The notes below the pieces were generated by a model. The model ran no database searches. It saw nothing but the letters and a program-made list of their open reading frames with translations, and was not told the origin of the DNA. From an uncultured Poribacteria bacterium (GTDB lineage Bacteria; Poribacteria; WGA-4E; WGA-3G), in assembly GCA_951812525.1 (NCBI GenBank), contig OX638316.1, positions 1,314,506 to 1,378,505 of the forward strand: DNA of 64,000 bases, read 5' to 3'. The position numbers were made by a program, and so were the translations under genes. This document shows, piece after piece, positions 43,151 to 51,546 of this stretch; the stretch's first letter is position 1, and every line of letters starts with the position of its first letter.

Positions 43151-44269
43151 ATGAAAATTGATCGGGTATCACAACCTGATAATAGTTGGTGGATCTCGCT
43201 CTCGACTGAAGATGAGAAAGATGTAAGCGGACTTTTGCTTATTGAATATCAGATGCGGTTCGGGTCTGCAGAACTCAAGATGGGTGGCATCGCCGGGGTC
43301 GGCACGAATGAAGAACATCGTAACAAAGGATACTCTCGGCGCGTCATGGAGGACTCCACAGCGTTTATGACTGAGAATGGATTCGATGTCGCGATGCTGT
43401 TTGGTATCCCGAACTTCTACCCTAAATTTGGCTATGCAACAGTGCTACCTGAAACATGGATCTATCTTGAAATGGAAGAAGGGCAAGCGGCTGCATCTAC
43501 ATATCAGATCCGCAAATTTGAGAAGGACGACGCACCGAAGATATTGTTACTCTACGCAGCAAACAACGCCGAACGAACGGGCACACCTTTACGAGACGAA
43601 ACCCGTTGGAAAAAATTCAAGATGGGGAGTGCCTTTGGTGTCGATGCCGACCCCTATGTTGTCTTGGACGAAAGTGATGAGGTCATCGGCTATTTCGTCT
43701 GCGACGATACGGAGGAAAACTGCACCCTCTGTGACATCGGTTTTCAGAACAGAACGATTTTTGAGACAATTGCCCGCTTTCTTGCAGATCGCGCCAAACA
43801 CATCGGGGCTGCGCAGATTCGGTGCCATATCCCCACAGACCATCCATTCGCTATCTTCTGTCGACGCTATGGCTGCCGAACACATACCAATAACCCGAAG
43901 GACAGTGCCGGTATGATGCGGATTATCAATCAATCAAGCACCTTAAAAAGAATTACCAGTGAGTTGGAAAAACGTCTACAACGCGATGTCGATCTCTTAC
44001 AGTGGAGTGGGAAACTTCTCATCTCAACGGATCTCGGACAGGATTGCTTAGAAATCGATCAAGGCAGCATCGCACACACCAACAGTCAGGCAAACAGTTT
44101 CCACTTTGAGATCCCACAAGACAAACTGATCCAACTAATGATGGGGCGGCGAAGCATCAAAGATCTTGCCATTGATCCCGATGTTTTTCTAACTGAAGGA
44201 ATTATTCCTGTACTGGAAACCCTCTTTCCACTCGGTCATCCGCACGTTTGGTGGCCCGATCGATTTTAG
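43151..44269 (+). CDS. Eis-like GNAT acetyltransferase with SCP2-like tail
   Basis: 372 residues. The N-terminal GNAT domain has the acetyl-CoA loop 'GVGTNEEHRNKGYSRRVM' (about 55) and 'FGIPNFYPKFGYATVLPETW'. The middle is a second GNAT-like half, and the C-terminus (about 265-372) is a sterol-carrier-like fold ('GKLLISTDLGQDCLEIDQGS'). This three-part plan is that of Eis-type acetyltransferases. AGAGGA precedes the ATG. It ends 33 bases before the first of two strong promoters. Confidence 0.82.
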   Translation: MKIDRVSQPDNSWWISLSTEDEKDVSGLLLIEYQMRFGSAELKMGGIAGVGTNEEHRNKGYSRRVMEDSTAFMTENGFDVAMLFGIPNFYPKFGYATVLPETWIYLEMEEGQAAASTYQIRKFEKDDAPKILLLYAANNAERTGTPLRDETRWKKFKMGSAFGVDADPYVVLDESDEVIGYFVCDDTEENCTLCDIGFQNRTIFETIARFLADRAKHIGAAQIRCHIPTDHPFAIFCRRYGCRTHTNNPKDSAGMMRIINQSSTLKRITSELEKRLQRDVDLLQWSGKLLISTDLGQDCLEIDQGSIAHTNSQANSFHFEIPQDKLIQLMMGRRSIKDLAIDPDVFLTEGIIPVLETLFPLGHPHVWWPDRF

Positions 44270-44302
44270 TCAACGCCTGGTTCACCCATTCATCAGATTT
44301 TT

Positions 44303-44331
44303 TTGACATTCACGGAAATTAGGGGTATAAT
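44303..44331 (+). promoter_or_regulatory. Consensus sigma70 promoter P1 of the iron island
   Basis: TTGACA (44303-44308), 17 bases, TATAAT (44326-44331): a perfect match to both boxes with ideal spacing. A near-duplicate lies 73 bases downstream. Confidence 0.85.
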
Positions 44332-44346
44332 TAACGCAATTTGTGA

Positions 44347-44375
44347 GAAAATTTACAAATGTATTGTAAATTTTC
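44347..44375 (+). promoter_or_regulatory. 12-bp palindromic operator candidate between P1 and P2
   Basis: GAAAATTTACAA (44347-44358) and TTGTAAATTTTC (44364-44375) form a perfect inverted repeat around ATGTA. It lies downstream of P1 and abuts the -35 box of P2, so a bound regulator could affect both. The sequence does not match the Fur box. Confidence 0.6.
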
Positions 44376-44404
44376 TTGACATTTGCGAAAATTGCGGATA
44401 TAAT
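44376..44404 (+). promoter_or_regulatory. Consensus sigma70 promoter P2 of the iron island
   Basis: TTGACA (44376-44381), 17 bases, TATAAT (44399-44404). It shares TTGACATT...CG.AAATT...GG.TATAATTAA with P1, so the pair probably arose by duplication. Its expected start of transcription falls in the first Fur-like box. Confidence 0.85.
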
Positions 44405-44408
44405 TAAA

Positions 44409-44427
44409 GATACTGAGATTCGTTATC
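44409..44427 (+). promoter_or_regulatory. Fur-box-like operator 1
   Basis: GATACTGAGATTCGTTATC matches the classical 19-base Fur consensus GATAATGATAATCATTATC at 15 of 19 positions. It lies over the predicted transcription start of P2, where a repressor would block initiation. It is also an imperfect inverted partner of operator 2. Genes downstream have iron-related signatures. Confidence 0.65.
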
Positions 44428-44490
44428 AATTTACAGAAGCGCAATCTCTAACTTAAATCAAGAAATTTCAGACTAAACACCATCTAATAT

Positions 44491-44509
44491 GATAATGAAT
44501 CTCAGTATC
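44491..44509 (+). promoter_or_regulatory. Fur-box-like operator 2
   Basis: GATAATGAATCTCAGTATC matches the Fur consensus at 15 of 19 positions and is the reverse complement of operator 1 with one mismatch. It is embedded in a longer perfect inverted repeat (44483-44494 with 44506-44517). It lies 20 bases before the ATG at 44530, so the transcript could also fold there. Confidence 0.62.
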
Positions 44510-44529
44510 ATATTAGAAAACCTATATTT

Positions 44530-45789
44530 ATGAGAAAACAAGCCGACAATTTTATAAAATATCTCGCCATTTGGGGAATATTTATTTTACTAAGCACCGG
44601 TGTTTTTGCCGAATCAAATCCGCTCTCGGTCTCTGGATACGGGATAATTAACTACTCCCACTTCGATTGGGAACTCGACCCAGGCAGGCGCGCTGCCATT
44701 GACGTGGAACGTTTCGTCATCGCGCCAAAATACCGTATCAACGATACCATCCGACTCGAATCGGAACTCGAATTTGAACACGGTGGCACCGGCAGCACCA
44801 TGGAATTCGACAAATTTGAAGAATTCGGGGAATTTGAGACAGAGATTGAGAAAGGTGGCGAAGTGATCGTCGAAAAACTCGCCATTGTTTTCTCCTTCCA
44901 GCCATCCTTCAACCTCCGCGTTGGACACATCATCGTCCCAGTAGGACTCGTTGCGAAACGGCATCGCCCGCAACACTACTTTACAACAACGCGTCCCGAA
45001 GCGGAGACACACCTCATTCCAACTATCTGGCACGAAACCGGTGTTGAAATTTTCGGATCGCTCGGTTCACTGAACTATCAAGCACAAATTATTAACGGCT
45101 TGGATTCAACTGGTTTTAGTTCCCGGCACTGGATAGTTCGCGGACACCAACTCCGATTTGAAACAGCCAATGCCGAAGCACCCGCATTCGTCGGACGACT
45201 CGATTATGCGTTTAATGAAAACGCTACCATTGGTATATCCGGCTACTACGGAGATACCGCAGCAAACCGACCGAAACCCGATGTAGATTTCGATGCACAC
45301 GTCGGGGTTGTAAGTCTCCACGGATTTTACGAGGTGAATGCCGTGAAAGTTCGAGGGTTATTTTTATGGGGAACACTCGAAAATGCAGATCAACTCTCTA
45401 AAGTCAACCGAGCACTTTCCAACAACCTCAATGTAAAACGCACACCGATAGGAAGTTCAGCCTTAGGCTGGTATATTGAAGCAGGCTACGATATTTTATC
45501 ATTTTTCAGGCAACCAAGCAACAATGCCGAACATCCTGATCTGAAGGACACACCTTCGGATAAGGCTTTAGATGTCTTCGCGCGTTACGATTTTTACGAC
45601 ACGATGGCGAGTGTTGAAGGCATTATCTTTGACAATCCGCGGTGGGAAAGAAGCACTTGGACCTTTGGTATTAACTATCACATCCATCCAAAGATAGTTT
45701 TCAAGAGCCACTACTCACTGCGGAGGTTAGCGACGAAGGATAAAAACAGAGAAAATACTTTCGCACTCGGCTTAGGGTTCCAATATTAA
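44530..45789 (+). CDS. Porin-like outer-membrane protein of the iron island
   Basis: 419 residues with a signal peptide (about 1-28, ending GVFAES). The body is a succession of short amphipathic strands ('LSVSGYGIINYSHFDWEL', 'YRINDTIRLESELEFEHGG', 'NLRVGHIIVPVGLVAKRHRP') and it ends in 'LGLGFQY' with the aromatic last residue of outer-membrane beta-barrels. It resembles phosphate-selective-porin-like barrels. First gene behind P1/P2 and two Fur-like boxes, so it may pass iron compounds into the periplasm. No good ribosome site is seen before the ATG. Confidence 0.8.
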   Translation: MRKQADNFIKYLAIWGIFILLSTGVFAESNPLSVSGYGIINYSHFDWELDPGRRAAIDVERFVIAPKYRINDTIRLESELEFEHGGTGSTMEFDKFEEFGEFETEIEKGGEVIVEKLAIVFSFQPSFNLRVGHIIVPVGLVAKRHRPQHYFTTTRPEAETHLIPTIWHETGVEIFGSLGSLNYQAQIINGLDSTGFSSRHWIVRGHQLRFETANAEAPAFVGRLDYAFNENATIGISGYYGDTAANRPKPDVDFDAHVGVVSLHGFYEVNAVKVRGLFLWGTLENADQLSKVNRALSNNLNVKRTPIGSSALGWYIEAGYDILSFFRQPSNNAEHPDLKDTPSDKALDVFARYDFYDTMASVEGIIFDNPRWERSTWTFGINYHIHPKIVFKSHYSLRRLATKDKNRENTFALGLGFQY

Positions 45790-45837
45790 GGAAAGACAAT
45801 CATCAGTCCTCGGTATTTAAGTCCTGTAACCTGAGAT

Positions 45838-45885
45838 CCTCTTAACTGAATACTGATGACTGATAACCGATAACTAATATAACAT
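45838..45885. repeat. Degenerate ACTGA-type intergenic repeat
   Basis: AACTGAATACTGATGACTGATAACCGATAACT repeats a short ACTGA/CTGAT motif between the porin-like gene and the imelysin gene. It belongs to the same style of patch as 16326-16367 and 18083-18110. Confidence 0.5.
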
Positions 45886-45895
45886 GGAGGTATGT

Positions 45896-46987
45896 ATGAA
45901 ACTCTATAAATTTTGGACACTGCCCTGTTGCTTATTACTCGCATTCGCCTTTGCTGTCGGGTGTGGGAGTGATGATGAAGCAGATGAACTTGACGACTCG
46001 CAAGCTGCGGCTTTTGATGCGAGTACAATGCTCAATGATTTTGCCAATACTGTGGTATTAGCCACATACACTGACTTAGATAACAAAGCAGGCGAATTGT
46101 TGTCGGCAGTCAAGGCGTTGGCGGCGGATACCTCACAAGCGAATCTCGAAAAAGCGCAACAGGCGTGGAAAGCCACCCGAACACCTTGGGAACAGAGCGA
46201 AGCGTTCCTATTCGGTCCTGTTGACACACAGGGGCTTGATCCGGCGTTAGATAGTTGGCCCGTCGATCACGTTAATCTACAATCTGTTTTGGACAGTAAC
46301 GACACATTAACGGTGGATTTTGTCAGTGGGTTGGAAGATACGCAGAAAGGATTCCACACCATCGAATTTCTGCTGTTCCGCGATGGCAACCAACGCAAGG
46401 CATCAGATATAACGGCGAGAGAACTGGCGTACCTCGTTTCAACGACGGAGAACCTCAAGGAGAGTACCTCGCAACTGCGCTTGGCGTGGGCACCGGAAGG
46501 TGAAAATTTCAGTAATGCGGTCGCGCAAGCTGGCGTAAGTAGTGCTATCTATCCGTCGCAGAGTGCCGCCGTGCAAGAGATGGTCAACGGTATGATTGTC
46601 ATCGCCGATGAGGTCGCGAACGGCAAAATTTCCGATCCTTACAACGAATCGGACACAACCCTTGTTGAATCTCAGTTTAGTTTCAACTCCATCTCGGATT
46701 TCCAAGACAATATCCGTGGCATTCAGAACGTCTATATGGGGAAATTTATGAGCGATGGACAAGGGCTCAACGACTTCGTGAACAGTCAAGATCCAGAGTT
46801 AGACGCTCGTTTCCAGCAAGAGGTGCAGACAGCGATCGACGCTATCGGCGCAATTCCAGATCCGTTCCGAGATTCGATTTCTACAAACCGCGGTGCTGTT
46901 CAAGCTGCGATCGATGCCGTTAGCACGGTCCAACAGACGCTCGAACAAGATATACTCCCGCTCGTCCAATCGAGTGAATTTAATTAA
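45896..46987 (+). CDS. Imelysin-family lipoprotein
   Basis: 363 residues from ATG 45896, with GGAGGT five bases upstream. The signal ends in a lipobox 'AFAVGC', so the protein is lipid-anchored. The imelysin hallmark GxHxxE is G152-F-H154-T-I-E157. The helical bundle has 'DSWPVDHVNLQ' before it and a second half with an imperfect repeat. Imelysins (IrpA/ICMP group) are iron-regulated, envelope-associated, and bind iron or help its uptake; peptidase activity is doubtful. It follows the porin-like gene and precedes the di-heme lipoprotein, an arrangement known from Fur-regulated loci. Confidence 0.88.
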   Translation: MKLYKFWTLPCCLLLAFAFAVGCGSDDEADELDDSQAAAFDASTMLNDFANTVVLATYTDLDNKAGELLSAVKALAADTSQANLEKAQQAWKATRTPWEQSEAFLFGPVDTQGLDPALDSWPVDHVNLQSVLDSNDTLTVDFVSGLEDTQKGFHTIEFLLFRDGNQRKASDITARELAYLVSTTENLKESTSQLRLAWAPEGENFSNAVAQAGVSSAIYPSQSAAVQEMVNGMIVIADEVANGKISDPYNESDTTLVESQFSFNSISDFQDNIRGIQNVYMGKFMSDGQGLNDFVNSQDPELDARFQQEVQTAIDAIGAIPDPFRDSISTNRGAVQAAIDAVSTVQQTLEQDILPLVQSSEFN

Positions 46988-47052
46988 TATATCTTGTAGA
47001 AGAGTTTTAATTCCGAAATTTGTAAATACGAAAGGGCTATTTCGTTTTTGCA

Positions 47053-47077
47053 GGGAACAGCCATTTGTGCTGTTCCC
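47053..47077 (+). repeat. 9-bp hairpin between imelysin and di-heme genes
   Basis: GGGAACAGC (47053-47061) pairs with GCTGTTCCC (47069-47077). It is preceded by a small hairpin ACGAAA/TTTCGT with TTTT (47028-47049), so transcription may be partly reduced here. Confidence 0.5.
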
Positions 47078-47121
47078 TTACCATACATCCATAGTTCTAT
47101 TGTGCCGTCAATAAAAAAGAG

Positions 47122-48522
47122 ATGAAACATTTTCAGAATTTATTGTATCTAATCCTCTCAGTATCAATTCTACTGACCGCATGTGACTCCGAGTCTCCTG
47201 TGGCGGTAGAGCCGATACCGGTATTTTCGACAAGCGAACTCTCCGGCGGCGAGACGACAATCTTTGATGCGTCAAGCCACGCGTTCTCAATTCCCGCTCC
47301 CAATCTTTCAGAGGCGGCACTTGAGAAGCATCTGGAAGGCGATGTTGAATTTGAAGCCGTTTTTGTGACTGCCCCTGCGGTGGTAAACCCCGGATTAGGT
47401 CCCATCTATAACAATGTCTCATGTATTAACTGTCATTCTCGTGATGGTCGTGGACGACCGCCAGATGCTGGCGAGGGACTTGTGTCACTGCTCTTCAGAC
47501 TCAGTCTCCCGAAGACCGAGGATGCAATGGGTGGAAAGCCCCCGACTCCAGTACCTGGCTTTGGCAGACAACTTAACAACCGCGCGATTGTAGACACAAA
47601 TCCAGAAGGCAAAGTCAAGATTGAGTATACCGAACAGACGCTGACAACAGCAGACGGCACGCGTGTGCATCTGCGCTATCCGAACTACACGCTTACGGAA
47701 ACCTATCAACCGCTGCCAGAGAATGTCGAAGTATCGCCACGCGTCGCACCAGCCGTCTTCGGACTCGGTTTGTTGGAAGCGATTCCTGAAGATGCCATTC
47801 TTGCTTACGCAGACGAAAACGATGCTGATGGGGACGGTATATCAGGTAAGCCGAATTATGTGTGGAACGCCATTGAACAGCGTTACACCTTGGGACGTTT
47901 CGGATGGAAAGCCAACCAACCGACACTTCGTCAGCAGGTTGCAGCGGCATATAACGACGATATGGGCATAACGACCTCACTGTTTATGGTTGAGAATGCG
48001 GCGGGGCAATCGCAACTCACCGAACACAGCGCAACACCAGAGGTCAGCGACGAGATTTTAGACGTAGTGACGTTCTATGTTCAGACCTTGGCAGTGCCAG
48101 CGCGGCGGAACGTGGATAATCCCCAAGTTAAGCACGGCGAACAACTTTTTGCCAAAGCGCAATGCGCCAGTTGCCATGTACCGACATTTAGAACCGGTAT
48201 TTTAAAGGGGGTTCCCTCAGTTAGCAACCAGACAATCCACCCATACACCGACCTGTTGTTGCACGACATGGGACCTGGATTAGCAGACAATCGTCCTGAC
48301 TTCCATGCCAGTGGTAGCGAATGGCGGACCCCTCCGTTGTGGGGCATCGGTCTGGTACAAAGAGTTAACGGTCACACCAATTTCCTCCATGACGGCAGGG
48401 CGCGGGGCTTGATGGAAGCGATTCTCTGGCACGGTGGGGAAGCAGAAGCATCCCGGCAAGCCGTTGAACAGATGTCAAAAGCAGAGCGCGACGCGCTCAT
48501 TGCGTTTTTAGAATCATTATAA
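47122..48522 (+). CDS. Di-heme cytochrome-type lipoprotein (DUF1111/thiol oxidoreductase-like)
   Basis: 466 residues. The signal peptide ends in lipobox 'LLTACDS'. Two heme-binding CxxCH motifs are present: C101-INCH and C348-ASCH. The sequence around 'HDMGPGLADNRPDFHASGSE' and 'FLHDGRARGLMEAILWHGGE' is typical of the di-heme oxidoreductase family linked to imelysin genes. It probably carries electrons in the periplasm, perhaps for iron reduction or oxidation during uptake. Third gene of the iron island. Confidence 0.88.
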   Translation: MKHFQNLLYLILSVSILLTACDSESPVAVEPIPVFSTSELSGGETTIFDASSHAFSIPAPNLSEAALEKHLEGDVEFEAVFVTAPAVVNPGLGPIYNNVSCINCHSRDGRGRPPDAGEGLVSLLFRLSLPKTEDAMGGKPPTPVPGFGRQLNNRAIVDTNPEGKVKIEYTEQTLTTADGTRVHLRYPNYTLTETYQPLPENVEVSPRVAPAVFGLGLLEAIPEDAILAYADENDADGDGISGKPNYVWNAIEQRYTLGRFGWKANQPTLRQQVAAAYNDDMGITTSLFMVENAAGQSQLTEHSATPEVSDEILDVVTFYVQTLAVPARRNVDNPQVKHGEQLFAKAQCASCHVPTFRTGILKGVPSVSNQTIHPYTDLLLHDMGPGLADNRPDFHASGSEWRTPPLWGIGLVQRVNGHTNFLHDGRARGLMEAILWHGGEAEASRQAVEQMSKAERDALIAFLESL

Positions 48523-48651
48523 GAGTAATTACCTCATAGAAGTATTATATTCTTGAAACAAAAAAACTTGGAATCCGTTCTAACGTATGGTAAACCAATA
48601 GAGGCAATCAGCAGTTTAATTAAAACGAAATTATCCATATAGGAGAAAACA

Positions 48652-49113
48652 ATGAAAAACGGAAGAAGAAAGGCAATCATCAAAGAACTGACGCGTGCTT
48701 ACTGGATGGAATTAGAAACAACGCTTAACTATTTGGCGATTTCCGTTGATTTAGATGGCATCCGCGCCGAAGAAATCAAGAAGTCCTTAGCAGCGGATAT
48801 CCAAACAGAAATCACACACGCACAGGAACTTGCAGCTCGTATCAAAGAGATCGACGGACGAGTGCCTGGTTCGTTCGCCTTTAAACCCGAACAGGCATCA
48901 CTGCAACCACCAGAAGATTCAACGGATGTCGTAGCAACGATCCACGGTGTCATTGAAGCCGAAAACGCTGCGATCGAACAATATAATAAGATTATTCGTC
49001 TGTGCGATGGCATAGATTACGTCACGCAAGACCTCTGCATCAAACTCCTCGCCGACGAAGAGACACATCGCCGGGAGTTCAGAGGATTTCTCAAGGAATA
49101 CGAGAAGGAATAA
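48652..49113 (+). CDS. Ferritin-like (bacterioferritin-type) protein
   Basis: 153 residues, all helical. Di-iron ligand patterns lie in the four helices: E in 'AYWMELETTLNYLAI', E and H in 'EITHAQELAAR', E in 'GVIEAENAAIEQYNKII' and E-E-x-H in 'LADEETHRREFRGFLKE'. It is shorter than full bacterioferritin and lacks a clear heme Met, so it is a ferritin-like storage or ferroxidase protein. AGGAG lies about eight bases before the ATG, and a terminator ends the island. Confidence 0.8.
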   Translation: MKNGRRKAIIKELTRAYWMELETTLNYLAISVDLDGIRAEEIKKSLAADIQTEITHAQELAARIKEIDGRVPGSFAFKPEQASLQPPEDSTDVVATIHGVIEAENAAIEQYNKIIRLCDGIDYVTQDLCIKLLADEETHRREFRGFLKEYEKE

Positions 49114-49144
49114 TCTCACCAGAATAGAACAGGCTGAAAATGAA

Positions 49145-49177
49145 AACAACGGGCAATATCGCCCGTTGTTCGTTTTT
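49145..49177. terminator. Bidirectional intrinsic terminator
   Basis: A 10-bp perfect stem (AACAACGGGC 49145-49154 with GCCCGTTGTT 49161-49170) is followed by CGTTTTT on the plus strand and preceded by a run of A, which gives a T-run on the minus strand. It can end both the iron island and the convergent permease gene. Confidence 0.88.
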
Positions 49178-49198
49178 AAGAAAAGAAAAATTGTATGC

Positions 49199-50383
49199 CT
49201 ACCCCGTCCTCAATCTCGGATCCAAGGCATCGCGGACAGCGTCGCCGAACAGATTCGCCGGTAACACCAAACCGAACATAAAAGCAAACGCCGCGGTAAG
49301 ATTCCACCAGACAATCGGATCACGGGCGAGCTCCAAACGCGCCGTGTTAATCATATTCCCCCAACTGCCCATTGTCGGTTCAACGCCGATTTGGAGATAA
49401 CTAAGCACGGCTTCCGCCAGCACAAATCTGCTAAACCCTAAAATAGAGGTAATCAACACAATATGCATGAGGTTTGGAACAAGATGTTTGAGAATAATGA
49501 ACCCTCGGCGTACCCCGAAAGCTTCAGCGGCTTGTACGTACTCTAATTCCCGGAGTCTCAAAGTCTCACCACGTAAGATACGGCATAGACCCACCCAACT
49601 ACTGATACCCATGATGAGGCAGAGGTTGAATAACCCCTGTCCGAAAAGGAGCATAAAAGCAATAATAAGAAGGATACCCGGAATCGACTCAAGCGTGGCG
49701 TAGATATACTGAATAACATCATCTATCCAGCCACCGAAGTAACCAGCAACAACACCGAAAAATATCGCAAAAGGCACAGCAATTAGAGTGGTAAACCCAC
49801 CGATGATAAGTCCGGTACGGATGCCTTTTAAAGCACGATAAAAGACATCGCTACCGACCTTGTCGGTGCCTAAAAGGTGTACACGTGGATATTCAAGAGG
49901 CGGGTATTCGCGAGTCGTTCGCCCATCAGGCGTCTGGACGGTACTTTTGGCATACAGGTGAGTTGCTAAGGGTGCCGAATAGGTTTTCTCCGTCCGCTCC
50001 CGAAGGGGCGTGCAAAGTCTGTCGAGGAGACTGAGTGATCTCGGTTTGTAAACAACCCGCCCATCTTCGCGGCGGGTTAGGTCACCTTCTTGGTTAAATA
50101 ACGGATCCCGCCAGCTAATACTATCCAGTACGCCGATGAGAAGGTATCCTAAAAGAATAAAGAAACAGACAATGGCAATCCGATTTCTACGAATCTGCCT
50201 CGCAGCATTTCGCCAATGCTCCAGTTGAGAGGCGTATCGAAGGAGCCACCATACAACGACCCCACAGGCAATAATGATGACATTCTGATAAGCATCAGAG
50301 TGCCACACCCAATTGAATCGATCACTGATGCCAATATCCCCAGTATCTATTCCAAATAAAAAAATAGGCATTTCGACTGACAA
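49199..50383 (-). CDS. OppC/DppC-type ABC transporter permease
   Basis: 394 residues from TTG 50383, or 390 from ATG 50371. Neither start has an ideal ribosome site, though GGAG lies in the last codons of the preceding gene. The binding-protein-dependent permease core has 'LRLRELEYVQAAEAFGVRRG' (EAA loop) and 'DPRLRTG' at the end, as in OppC/DppC. Membrane helices are near residues 34-50, 70-90 and 195-380. It imports peptides in that family. Its direct abutment to a XylF-like binding protein is odd, since those use RbsC-type permeases. Confidence 0.85.
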   Translation of the reverse strand: MSVEMPIFLFGIDTGDIGISDRFNWVWHSDAYQNVIIIACGVVVWWLLRYASQLEHWRNAARQIRRNRIAIVCFFILLGYLLIGVLDSISWRDPLFNQEGDLTRREDGRVVYKPRSLSLLDRLCTPLRERTEKTYSAPLATHLYAKSTVQTPDGRTTREYPPLEYPRVHLLGTDKVGSDVFYRALKGIRTGLIIGGFTTLIAVPFAIFFGVVAGYFGGWIDDVIQYIYATLESIPGILLIIAFMLLFGQGLFNLCLIMGISSWVGLCRILRGETLRLRELEYVQAAEAFGVRRGFIILKHLVPNLMHIVLITSILGFSRFVLAEAVLSYLQIGVEPTMGSWGNMINTARLELARDPIVWWNLTAAFAFMFGLVLPANLFGDAVRDALDPRLRTG

Positions 50384-51526
50384 CTACTCCGTTTGATAAA
50401 CGGCTTCGCGTGTGTGAAATCCATCCCTAATGACGACATCATCAAGGTTCATCTTGTCAACTTGGATAGGCGTAAGCAGAATCGACGGCACTTCAACTTT
50501 GCCGTTGTTAACAGTCTGCGTGGCTTCAGCGATCGTTTCACCCTTTGCGAGTGCAACAGCAGCTTGTGCCGCTTTCGTTGCGATGCGGTGAATCGGTTTG
50601 TAAACCGTCATCGTTTGTGTCCCCTTGACAATCCGCTGACACGCAGCAAGTTCCGCATCCTGTCCCGAAACAAGGACACTCCTCGCCAAGTTTTGTCCTT
50701 CAAGTGCCTGGATGACACCACCGGCAGTCCCATCGTTGGAGGCGACCACAGCATCTACTCGGTTGTTCGTCTGTGTCAAGACCTGCTCCGCCTTCTTAAG
50801 GGCATCACGCGGATCCCAATTGACCGCCCAGTGTTGTCCATCTGCTACCAATCGGATGTCTCCATTATCAATTGCCGCTTGCAAAGCACGCATTTGTCCT
50901 TTTCGGAGGAGTTGAGCATTATTATCCGTTGGCGCACCACCGAGCAAGAAATAGTCACCCTTCGGCTTCTGACGAATCAGATACTCGGCTTGCAGATATC
51001 CAACCTGCTCGTTGTCGAAAGAGATATAAAGATCTGGCGAACTCTCACGAATCAACCGATCATACGCCACCACCTTGATCCCCTCCGCATGTGCGGCTTG
51101 GACAATTTGGGCAGCAGCAACACTATCCTTAGGAATAACAACGAGAACATCCACACCCTGTGTAATCATGTTCTCCGCTTGTTCATTTTGTCGCCTTTCA
51201 TCGCCATCCGCAGACTGAACAATAACCTCGGCACCGAGTTTCTCCGCTTCAGCTATGAAGATATCTCTGTCTTTCTGCCACCGCTCTACACGTAAGGAGT
51301 CCATGGATAAACCGATTTTAATCTTTTTGTCCGTCGCATCTGGAGAAGATGTGCTGGCAGTAGAATCCGCCTGTTCGCTTTTCTGTTGCGTACTCGGATC
51401 CGCACATCCAAACAGCACTACGAGCCCCACTGCCAAAAAACAGAAAAGTAATATTCTTACACAAACCTTGCTTTTAGCAGGATTTGGAAGCCTAAAGATG
51501 CTGGAAAAAGTTGAGAGACGTATCAT
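50384..51526 (-). CDS. XylF-like sugar-binding lipoprotein
   Basis: 380 residues. AAAGGAG lies eight bases before the ATG. The signal ends in lipobox 'VVLFGCADPS'. The mature part is a periplasmic-binding-protein fold with 'KIGLSMDSLRVERWQKDRDI', 'NMITQGVDVLVVIPKDSVAA' and 'ASNDGTAGGVIQAL', as in the D-xylose-binding protein XylF. The expected xylGH partners are not present. The stop touches the start of an OppC-type permease of another family. Sugar binding is likely and the exact sugar unknown. Confidence 0.86.
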   Translation of the reverse strand: MIRLSTFSSIFRLPNPAKSKVCVRILLFCFLAVGLVVLFGCADPSTQQKSEQADSTASTSSPDATDKKIKIGLSMDSLRVERWQKDRDIFIAEAEKLGAEVIVQSADGDERRQNEQAENMITQGVDVLVVIPKDSVAAAQIVQAAHAEGIKVVAYDRLIRESSPDLYISFDNEQVGYLQAEYLIRQKPKGDYFLLGGAPTDNNAQLLRKGQMRALQAAIDNGDIRLVADGQHWAVNWDPRDALKKAEQVLTQTNNRVDAVVASNDGTAGGVIQALEGQNLARSVLVSGQDAELAACQRIVKGTQTMTVYKPIHRIATKAAQAAVALAKGETIAEATQTVNNGKVEVPSILLTPIQVDKMNLDDVVIRDGFHTREAVYQTE

Positions 51527-51546
51527 ATAGCACTCCTTTTAAGAAT

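Noticed and set aside
50393-51295. 300-codon plus-strand frame antisense to the XylF-like gene
   Set aside because: No ribosome site or promoter. The minus-strand gene has a lipobox and clear family motifs.
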